This document shows, piece after piece, positions 46,101-58,100 of a stretch of 64,000 bases of DNA. Both the position numbers and the translations under genes were made by a program. The first letter of the stretch is position 1, and every line of letters begins with the position of its first letter. Below the pieces are notes generated by a model. That model had not been told where the DNA came from. It worked only from the letters and a program-made list of their open reading frames with translations, and made no database searches. The DNA comes from Echinometra lucunter (taxonomy: Eukaryota; Echinodermata; Echinoidea; Camarodonta; Echinometridae), in NCBI GenBank assembly GCA_029962745.1, contig CM057152.1:29042319-29106318 (forward strand), in the 5' to 3' direction.

Positions 46101-49100
46101 CTAGACTTTAACTCTCCAATCAAAATATTGGCTTGTATAAATATAGGTTAAGTTATGCCTGATTAAATCTGCATACATAACAATAGATTGGATTAGATCC
46201 TGTATCAAAATGAATAAGCTATAAAAAATGATTTGATTTTCATCTGAGCATTTAGTTACAGATAAATGGTAATTTTACTGGATTTTTAGGCAATGCCCTA
46301 TAACTTTTCCAAATTCATTTTACCTCTATGAATATGATTCAGTTTCTGAATTGTTTTCCACCAAAATTAATCATTCTAGAGACGATGAAGTCAAATGGAT
46401 CATTTCTCATTAAATCTGATCTTGCGTTATTGTTGAAAAAAATAAAATGGAAACTTACAGTGAATGTCAATAACTGCACACCATCCTCTTCTGTATTGTC
46501 CTCTGCTGTTTTGAACCTCTTCAGTAAAGGAAATGCAAAGAACGATGTCAATACAGCGACCATGATGAGGAAAATGTAAATTGTTGAAAAGAGCATGAAG
46601 TTGTATAGTGTTCCGGGTTGGTTGGAGTGGATCTGGGCGAGCACACTGAATCCTGCCAGTATGAGTTGTCCCAGGAAGGCCACCCCTATCATGAGGATCC
46701 TCTCGCCTGCCATGGGTGGGAGAAAAAACACGCCCAGTGCCGCCAGTGATGTCATGATGGTTGGTGCTACCAGCTGATTGGGGGTGTCCGTTAGCTGCGT
46801 GGCGTTTTTCACGAGGATGAAGTCGAAAATGACCAGTGCGCTCGGGTCATGCGGGCTCGGTCTGGACTGCACTGTTTCACGACAGTCTACCCTGTCCAGC
46901 AGCCAAGTATCATCCACGTTCCCGAGCCCGGTGATATCGGGAGCTCTCCCTTCGTAGATAATGGTGGCTTGGGACATGATGGCGCAACCCACTATCAAAG
47001 TGCAAACCCGTGTGGTCTTTCCACGAAGATCCTCATTGGATCCACTGATGCTACCATCTCTGGGCATGGACTTCCTGGTGAAGCATGGCAAAGAGACATC
47101 CATGATATTTACATCGGTCACTTGCCCGTTTGCAAAGATGAGAATATCCCTAGAACTGGTCTGATGCGTAACCTCCCTGAAGGAAAGAAGTGAAAACAAA
47201 TCATTATCAACACATCAATGAGATTTTCACATCTGTGATTTCGCAAACGTCCTAGCAACTCTTCTACTGCAATTTGAGCTGTTGGCTACTGGTACCGTAT
47301 GGCCCCTGTACTAAGTCTATGGGAAAGAGAGAATTTAGCAGTCAGTGGGTTAAATACAACCAGAAAAGACAATAATATGGGGGGGGGGAATTTCCTATTT
47401 CAGAATGTTTTTGTAACTATGCACTCATAGGATTGCCTATAAAGAAGTTTTTGGCGAAACCCTCAACAGCCAGAGAACATTTTCATAACTTGTAAACATA
47501 ATTTACTAATTTAGGACGTATTTTTATGTAATGCTTTACTTCAGAGAATCCCCAAACATAGTTTACTAATTCAGGACGTCTTTTTATGTAATGCTTTACT
47601 TCAGAGAATCTCCACGGAAACACTAAAAACAAATCAGCAAAGGCATCAATAAGATCATGTTTTCATTCATATTTTTACTTTGAAGTCTGTGAAGATGATG
47701 TTTATTCAATGTTTATCTGACTACTACGAACATTAATACAGAGAAAGATCAGTATTGATAATCAAGCAAGAGAAGAGAGTCAGAAAATGATTGCATGTTA
47801 TGTGAACCCTTGTCACACGTACATGAGCGACATCTAAACAGAGCAAGCACAATATGACGTTATCAACATGCCCAAGAATAGTGCGGTTTTGAGTTGGTTT
47901 TGCAGTGTGACTGTCACTGAGGTATGAGAAAATATCAAAATACCGACACCAGGCAGTATGTGGAGGTGCCGTGGTATAGTGGTTCATTCACTCAGGGGTG
48001 GCGGAGCGTCTTTCAAAGTGGGGGGGGCACCAGCGAAAAAGGGCACTTTGGGGGAAAAAGGGGCACTTACAAAAGGTGAATACGAGGAAAATATACACCC
48101 TAAATTCTATTTAACACACTTTTAAGGGGCATTTTGACATATTGATTTCACCTTTATATGATTATAACTACAATATACCGCTCCGTCTTACTCATTTGCG
48201 AGTGAGCGAAGCGAGCGAGGAAAATTCCAATTGTTTGCTGAAGGCCATGGTATTGGCAGTATGTTAAGAATGGACCGGACTAGGCCCTCTAGTGAAAAAA
48301 GCTACCGCAAATTCATTTTAAGGGTGTTCCATAATTATTGTTTTCTTGCATTTACTCTGTATATAGTGTTCCTTATGGTTACCAAGCTATAATGTTTTCA
48401 GTGCATTTGTGAGGTCTCATAGCGGCACGGTCATATTTTATTAGAGAAAATACACATATGAATGGGACACAATACCACACGTATGAAAGCACAATACCAT
48501 CAGGAACTGGAGAACAGATAAAGAATTTATGGTTACAACTCACTACTTGAAGAGCCTTGAGTGAGATATAATGTGAAATGGAAATTTCAAACGAGAGGAA
48601 ATGGCTCAAGAGAGAAACGGGGCCTTTATCAGATTCGAAGGGGGCACTTATCAGAAGGGGAATTGTACTATTTTAAACGAAAAAGGGACTGAAAACAGGA
48701 ACTTATAACAAAACCAGACACTCATCAGAAATGAAAACAGGCACTTAGCAGATTCGAAGGGGCACTAAATCATGAGGAGAGATCATGGCATTTACCAGAA
48801 AGGAAAATGGGCACATTGGAACATATGAATTTTTAAAAAGGGGCATTTGCCCGAATGGAAAAACGACATTATCAGAAAACAAAAAGGGCGCTACCTGCAA
48901 TTATCTTACATTAACAGATGGAGAAATTGGACATACTAGAATAGAAAAGAGGCATTTATCAGAAGTAAATGAGGGCATGTATCAGACTTTAAATGGGGCA
49001 CTTATCAGAGGTGAAAAGGGGCACTCTACAGAAGAGGAATAGCACTACGAAAAAGGGAAAGAAGTAGCCACAGGGGGCAATAATCACATTTTAAAAGGGA

Positions 49101-52100
49101 TTATTCAATTGAAGTGTAAAAGATGCACTTGCAGAAGGGAACAGAGCGCTAAATAAGGAAAATGGGCACTAATCAGGCATAAAAAGAGCAGTTTTTAGAA
49201 GGGCAATTTATCTGAAATGAAGAGAGGCACTTATAAGCAGGCAAAAGGGCACTTGTTAACAAAGAAAATGGGGCCTTCTAAGATGAAAGGGGGCACTGAA
49301 CATGTTTGAATGGGGGCATTTTTCTAGGGTAAAAGGGCACTTTTAGGATGCTTCGAAAAGTTATGGGCACTGCCCCCCCCCCCCCCAGGAGCGCCACCTC
49401 TGCATTCACTTTACTCTTAATCTAAGGGTTGAGGGTTTGAATCCCAGCCCGTCACTAACGTCTTTTGGCAAAACATTAATCCACATCTGCCACCCTCCAC
49501 CCAGGTGTAAATGGGTACCTGGCAATTGCTTGAGTAAAATAATTGCAGGGCCCTCAGGTAGAACAGCAAGAATGCCGATGAGGCTTCCCTGGGTAAATAA
49601 AATTATTATTATCGACAGCAGACCGTGTAAAAAAAAAAAAAAAAACGAACAAAAAAAAAACCCCACGAAACCTCCGATATTATCCTTACAGCCAAGAATC
49701 GGTTAGCTTTAGATCGTTTGCATTTAGTTTTGCGATATGTGATCCGTGTGTGATTGACTGAGGTATTTACATGTATGAAATTCTCATTCTGGTCATGATT
49801 GCTTTACCGTACCCCTTGTGCAGTACTGTGTCTGCCACCCACACGACGTGTCTTGGTATGAAGATTGAGGAGATGTTATATTCATCCCTACTCCAGCCTG
49901 TGTTCCCGTCTGTCCAATTCTGTATCAAGAGGATAGGTAAGGATAGGTAATAGCATGAAAGGGGTGGTGAGAAAGAGAGAGAAGAAGGGGGGGGGGGGGA
50001 GGATCCGATGGGAAAATGAAGAGACATGGAGACACAGAATGTTCAAATAAATAGAGATTTCACTTCATTTATTTTCATTTCCAACAAATGAAATACAAAG
50101 TTTGACGTACATAAATGAACAATAATTGCTGTCGTATATAGCGTGATAATGTTGAATTTACACTTGTTCACATTCGAATCCATACAGTGTCAAAACAAAA
50201 AATGCAAAATTAGGTTGGAAATGGAGGGGCTGCTGAAAAGCCGGGCTTGCTGGTTGCAGCCCCCTATCAGATAGCGCTGATAGAGAGATGGTGTGTGGGG
50301 TGAAGTGAAAAGGCAAACGAGCAAGAGAGGGAGAGAGAGAGAAAGGGGAGAGGCAGTAGCGTAACTACGGGGGGCACGTGCCCCCCCCCCCCTAATCGGC
50401 TGGCAAAAAAAAAGAAGAAAAAGAGAAAAGAAAGGAGAAGGACAGTGAAAAGAAAGGGGGAAAACAAGGAAAAGGAAAAATGGGAAATCGGGAAGCGCTT
50501 GCTCGCTTCGCTCACTAGCATTTAAGTAACTTAACCAATGCTGATGATAATTACTATTCTTATAGGAAAAGAATCACTTTGCATCTTGTGTCTCATTTTG
50601 ATGTCATAGGCTACTAAAATTTTATAACAGAGTGGTATCTAGCAAGATGCGTCTGTTTCCCCAAATATAAAAACGCTTCACGTTCCTAAAGACACCTTGT
50701 TTCGAGATTACTGTTGATTGTTAACATGATAGAAATAACATTATACACACACACACACACACACCCATCCGTACCCACTTTTTCACTCGGTGCCCCCCCC
50801 CCCCCCAATTCGTTGACCCACGGTACGCCACTGGAGAGAGAAAGCAAAGAGAGAAAGGGAGAGGTTTTGGCATTTTTAGCGATATTCTATTTATTTCTAA
50901 GTTGAGGCAGAACGTATGAGGAAGGGGAGGGATAGAACAGAATAACATTCAAATCCTCCGATTTGCAGTTCTGAACAATGCCCATGAAAGCTACTAGAGA
51001 ATGGTTTCTAATGCAAAATTCAATTCTTAAAACGATGGTACCAACTGACTGCTGATAACATTTGACCAAAGGTCCCAATTGCTTGTGTGTGTTAGTTTCC
51101 CTTTTGGAGCAAAATCTGCGGCTCCCGTCGTCATTTTGAAGGTCTCTGCCATGAGCGTTATTCATAACTATTGAGGGTGGGTTTTTTTTTTCCAACTTAG
51201 GCTTAAAATTTTTGGTTTTAGCTCCTGGAGAGTTCTGAAATGTATAAAACATTTTGGACCACTAAAACATAAAACTGGGGCACTTTGGGCAAAATTACGA
51301 AAAGAGAAAAAAATTGTAATGCGGGGACATTTTTATCTAAATTTAGTTCTTGCCATGCTTTTTTAGTATTAAGTATCGACTTGGAATTCTTTTCTTTTCT
51401 TAAAAATGATGAATATCTTATCCGTATTGGTGTCATTTGTGTTGCTATTTTCCCAAACCACAATGTAATCTGAATCTCGCGAGTTCCTATGTAGCATTTG
51501 GGTAAGGAAAGAGCTGTTTACATTTGCTTGTAAGTGACGGTGCTTTACTTGGGATTTAACCCACGACCTTTGGATTTTGACTTATTGAAGAAAGACATTG
51601 AAAAAGTTCTCACCTGATAAAGTCCTAAGTTAACTTTTAATGTGTCAGTAGCTTCATTCTGTTGTAAAAAAAAAAAAAAAAAAAAAATCAGAAAGGTATG
51701 TTAGAAGTTAGAACACTAATAACAATGGCAATCATTCACGGTCGTGTAGTTCACTGAACAGGAACAGAAATATGGAGTTGGTGTGGGAAGGTTTTCAGAA
51801 ATACATTGGAATACGTTTGGTGTCAATGTCAGTGTTCGGCGACGAATGCTGCGTTCCTCACTCTGCGATTAAAACAAACACGAAAAAGAACAGAAATAGA
51901 GCAGACAATGAATACTGAAAAATGAAACCAAAACGGGCCACTTTTCGTCCGGGAAAAGAAAAGAGGAGATGCATTCATAATTATTATGGTGATAAAGATT
52001 AGGAGGGTGATGATCATGATGGCGAGGAGGAGGAGGAGGAGGAGAATGTTTATGGTGATGTGAAGGCGATTAAAACTAGCACGAAAAAGAAAAGAAGTAC

Positions 52101-55100
52101 AGCAGACAGTCAGGAGCAAAATGAATACTGAAAAATGAAACCAAAACAGGCCACTTTTCGTCCGGGAGAAGAAAAGAGGAGATGCATTTATAATTATGAT
52201 GATGGTGATAAAGATTAGGAGGGTGATGATCATGATGGTGAGGAGGAGGAGGAGGAGGAGGAGGAGGAGGAGGATGTTTTGGTGATGATTAGAAGGCGGA
52301 GGAGGAAGGTGGTGATGATTATTATGAAATGAAGGCAATGGACGAGTTTATTCAAGCCTTTTGAACGGAAGGAGAAGAAAAGAGGAGGTGCATTTATGAT
52401 TATGATGATGGTGGTAAAGATTAGGAGGAGGAGGAGGATTATGATGGTGATGAGGAGGAGGATGTTTTTGTGATGATTAGAAGGCGGGGGAGGAAGATGG
52501 TGATAATTATTATGAAAATGAAGGCAATGGACGAGTTAATTCAAGCCTTTTGAACGGAAGGAGAAGAAAAGAGGAGGTGCATTTATGATTATGATGATGG
52601 TGATAAAGATTAGGAGGACGATGATCATGATGGCGAGGAGGAGGAGGAGGAGGATGTTTATGGTGATGATTAGAAGGCGGAGGAGGAAGATGGTGATAAT
52701 TATCATGAAATGAAGGCGATGGACTTGATAATTCAAGCCTTTTGAACGGAAGGAAAAAGTTTTATTTTATGTGAAATGATGGTGAAAGTAGCAGTGATTG
52801 TTGAGGTGTCTATGTTGAAGGACCAAAAAAAAAAAAAATCCAGTTACTGATGACGACGACGATGATGATGATGATGCTGCTGCTGATGATGAATGTGAAA
52901 GGATAAGGTGTCCGGTGAACACAATAAAAACGATTCTGTTATTTCTTAAAATCGACTAAAACATTACTGTTCCACACCGAAAATACGTTGCAATGCGAAT
53001 TCCAAGCATAAAATTGCAAGAATAAAACTGACATCTTATTTTGTTGTTGCTGCTGCTGTTTTAATCAGAAAAACAATATTCTTACCAACTGTCCAACATG
53101 TTGAAGTGATAATGCCACGCTGACCGTAACTGGAGCTGAGCCTTGATTGGGTGTCATTAGTGATTGGTAATCCATCAATATCTTGGTATAAAGACGAGAT
53201 CGATCATGATCACCCTCTGATGGGGGAAAAATCAGTGAAACGATCGTTATTCGCATCACGAATACCGTAACTAGTTTTTTCTACATTTTCAGAATAAGGC
53301 CAAATAAAAATGATTCTTAGTTTCTCGTCCCCTCTGCCTTCCTTTTCTTTTCGGCCATGCAGCCTATCTTTTGTTGTTGTTATATTTTGTTAATTTGGTT
53401 CTGAAATGAAATTATATACATCTGGACCCAAAAAAAGGTTTCAGAAAAGTCATTAATACCGTGCATTTTTGCAATATGGAACCCCCTCCTCTTCAATTTG
53501 AAAATATTTGGACGAAAAAGCTAGGAATCAATTTTACTTGTAACAAACAAATTTAGGAAGGAGTTTGTTTTCAGTTGACTGCCGAGGTCTAGAATCTTTC
53601 CCCCAATTTGCTGCAAGGCTCTGAAAAATCAATAATAGCCAATTCACTGTTTAAAGGAGGAGGTTTCCCCACCTCTGTCGTAGGATTTGTCCTTCATCTG
53701 TCTATCCAATTATGAGGCCCTCCTATTGTCTGTGTACTATTCTTCGAAATCAGAATGGGATGAGCTTCGCGAGTTAGATGCTGATTTATAGCATGCGACT
53801 CCCTAGGTTAGACATGAACTTCACCTTTAACCTTACCTCTCTACCGTTCATGAAAAGTAGTTATCATGTCTTGCTGAGATCCATACTGTACTAATTTCTG
53901 GTTGATAGTATAATATAAACTATATATCTCTATCTCATGACTGTACATTTATGATGAGTATCCATGCAGAATACGTTGTTTTACTTGGAAATTGGCAAGA
54001 GGGAGACGGTAGAAAGCGTAATGGCGAAATTGAGCGAATTTAAATGTTTGCAAAAAAACAGGTGCGTATTATACTCTGGGAATCGAGTTTCAGGCTATAT
54101 GGAGCACCATCTAAGTAATTTTTATCAACTTTGACATCTCTCAGAAACGGTTCCGTATGATAATCCTCTTTTTTCGCTCGCGGACAAAACTGATAACCCT
54201 ATATATATTAATTTTGTAGGGCACACTCTCATTTCAATATTAATATGTCAAAAATTAGAATATCAAATTGAATAAAATATTTTGTATTCATTTTGTTTAC
54301 TCGGCATCCTTTCGTTTTTTCATTTCCTTTTCTCTCTCAATATCTCAGTTTCCATCTAATTTAATGTATAACATGGAAAATTTGAAATTGCTGCCCCTTG
54401 CGAAGTACCAAACTCTATCATTGTGAGAAACGTAATCACTTGCTTATTATGTCACGTGCTGTGAATTAGAGATTTCTTTGTCAAGAATCAACCACTCTCA
54501 TATTTTGCTGTAACTTTGCATGGCCATTTCCTTTCTGAGCATGATACTGCATTTAGTAAACCAGTAGAAAACTTGAGTGATCATATCTATCTAAATTATG
54601 TATATCAGCAGCAAGGGTACCTTCCCCTCTCAGTTGCCTATAGGTTGTTGTTGCGTTTATGTTGTTTGTTGTTGTTGTTGTTGGGTTTTTTGCACTTCAA
54701 TTATGTGATTCAGATATGAAATCAATTATGTTTAAAAGCTTTTTGAAAGGAGCATATACAGTGATATTTTCAAGAAGCCATATAACTTTCATCCACTTCG
54801 CCTTTTTTATTGTTTCATCGCAGGACATGATGTCACCCCTGGAAAATCTGCTTAGCAGTCAATTTTAAACACAATATCTTAATTCCTGTCTTTAATTAGT
54901 CTAGCAAATATACATAACCAGAATCCCTAAACTCTGAACCGAAAACCATAAGATTCAAACCCAATCCAATCACAAGCCAATCCCAAACCATACTTTGTGA
55001 CAAATATGGAGTGAATATTGGCACTTTTTCGATATGCCGTTAATTAATTTTTTTTTCATTGCAATTTTCTTCACTGGAACGTCATTGAGTGCCCATCAAC

Positions 55101-58100
55101 GTTGATTAATATACGCACGAGTGAATTTTTATTCCGCGTGATCACAAGAGCGAAAGCAATTAATAGTACACTTAATTAATTGTTGAAATACCGATATAGT
55201 GACTTCTGCAGATTCGATCCATGATAGCAAGGCTTGGGAAATAAATGTAAAATGTAAAGTTGGCTTAAATACAAATTGTAAGTTTCAATAAAAGGGTTTA
55301 ATTTCTCCTATGTAGATGAGCCATTATTTATTTATTTATCTGTTTATTTACTTATTTATTTATTCATTCATTTATTTATTTATCTATTTTCAGATCGATT
55401 TACATAAGGAGACGTTGAGAGAAAACATTTGCTTTGCAGTTGGATTGATTAATACCGAATTTTATTTCATTTCCTAGTTTCCTTAATTACATAGTTTACA
55501 AAGCAAGTATTTATTTCATAACTTTGTATACAAAATTATGACATAAAATGATAACCTACTGGCAAGCAAAGCTTTTTCTTCTTTTTCTTCTTCTTTCTTT
55601 TTTTAAGGTTCCCTTGAATAAATATGATTGTCAATTACAGAAGCTGACGGCCCTGTCAGCTTACAATGAAGTATAATCGATCAAAAACTATAGAAAATTA
55701 ATCCAGTAATCAGTAGCAAAAAAAAAATTATTCTTATGTAGAATAATCTGTTGGAATAAGAAGCTGAGAGAAACGCTTTGTTTTGCAATTTGATCGATAC
55801 CGAATTTATTTCATTTCCAAGTTTCCTTAATTACACAGTTTACAAAGCAAGTATTCATGCCATAATTTTGTATAGAAAATTATGACATGAAATGGGAACC
55901 TTTATACTGGAAATCATAGCTTTTTTCTTCTTCTTCTTTTTTTTTTTTTAGGCTCCCTTGAATAAATATGAGATTAACATATCTTTTATAATTTCAAATT
56001 AAGTGACTATAAAATCAAAATACACGAAAGAACAAATGGCGCGGTAATTAATAAAAGTAACATAAGACAGGATAGGACAAGACAAGAAAAGGTGGAAAGG
56101 ACAAGACGAAACATGACATAGCTGCTCCTGAAAGAATTTAGAAAAAAAGAGACTGACAGGGGAGATGTGGGAAGTCTCCCTATATCCAGGGAGTTCACCC
56201 CATAGATGACTTTGGCCTGTATTCACAAATGTGTACTAAGTTAAACCACGGTTTAAAATCTGTGGCTTAATTATGGGTAGCCAAATGTTACAACTCTCTC
56301 TACGCTGTTATGTTCATTATACTACAGACTTCGGGGGGGGGGGGGGTGTAACATAAGAGATACAATCAATCTTACAATCAATTGTATCTCTTTAGTACAT
56401 GGTTTGCCATAGACTTACGATTGATATCAATCGTAAGATTGATTGTATTTTTTATGTTACTCCCCCCAGGTGTCACACTTTAATGGTCAAGGTAACTGTT
56501 GTACTTAATCATTCTCAGGCAGTTTTTAATAGTTTGAGTACTAAAAGTGCTTATAAATCGAACATATATTGTTAGAGATTTGTTTTACATTTGGCTACCC
56601 ATAGTTAGACTACTTATTTAAACCATGGTTAAACTTAGTACACCTTTGTGAATACGGGCCTTTAACTTTTGTAATAAATCCTTTTTGAACCCTCCATTAA
56701 AACTATCATTTAACATCAGAACATAAGAAAAACAAAAACAAAATTCAAAAAAAAAAAGAAAATGAAAATGATTTAAAAGTAATGATATATTCATATGAAT
56801 ATTTAAACCTAACATTAAAATGAGTTGTTTAGAAATATTTACTAAAATAACATATCTTTGGACTGTTTACAATACAAAATCAAGTGAAAAACCACAGTAG
56901 CGTATAAGTTCCCCAGAGCTGTCCTACCTTTTTGAAATTGTCGCAAAGGCACCACAGAGACGGGCCAGTGGTTTCAGTAATCACTTGACCAACCGATTGA
57001 CAAAATTAATAATTCTTTTGTAGGGGCAGATGACTATGAGGTAATGAACAATATACAATGTTTTGCGGCCCATATCTAGTTATAATAAATAAACAAATGA
57101 AGTAGCAGCTCCAGCCGATAGCCCATGCATTCCAAATCAAACACACGATTCCTCGCAAAATCACTACAAAATTGTAAAATTATGAAATTGATATGATATC
57201 CTTGATTTGGAGCTATCTACGAGTTTGAAAACAAAAAATTTCTTTTCATTGCAAATGATGGTAAATTTATGACAAACCCAAGAAGATTCTTCTCTCGTTC
57301 AGATCGCATAGGATGTCAATTCAGGACGTGTATCTCTGTCCATCTCACCGCAGGAAGTATGCAATCCCATCTGTTTTCTTACAGGCCCTCATAACATGAA
57401 TCATACAGTATACAAATAAGTTGACATATGAAACGATTTTGTGTATATTCCTTTCCCTAAAGGAAATTTGCAGTATTTAAGACGAGGAAATCTTCGGATT
57501 TGTTCAAAGGCACAAGAGCCATGAAAGTTCCATCTGGAACAAGATGGGTCTAACTTTTGCATAAATCTATCTCAGAAGTTTCATGTTACAGAAATTTCTT
57601 TCGAGTTTCAGACAATTCTCATCATGTGCTCATAAAATATATATGTATATATACTATGCTAGGCTCTCTGCGAAAGGTCTGTCCGCGTAATAGTAAATGC
57701 GTGTATACTCAGAGGTGGGTGTGACTGTGAAAAAATTCCATTATCATGCTATAACCACATAGTATATATGCTTGTGTGTTTTTAATGATCTTGTCGAGAA
57801 CACTTGAGAATATATGTTTTACCTTTGGTTCTCCCCATTACTTCTCCCATGATCAATTTTGAACAATAGACCAACAAATCACGCACGAGTTAACAAGCAC
57901 CAAACCGGACTCTCAAGCAAACACAACTTCCAGCTCTGGAAAAATATGAAGCTATAATCCATTTATAATGGTGTTATATTATGAATAAAAACATAATTTT
58001 TCTCACTGTACTTCCTTAATGCCATGCATTTCAAACCGACCATACTTGCCCATAGTGTTTTCCGTAAAAAATTATAATTTTCAGAAACCTTTCTGGACTT

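Noticed and set aside
51829..52338. Hydrophobic 169-codon minus-strand frame resembling membrane segments
   Set aside because: Translation of the GAT/GAG-rich minisatellite; the apparent membrane segments are LLLL/TIII runs from simple repeats.
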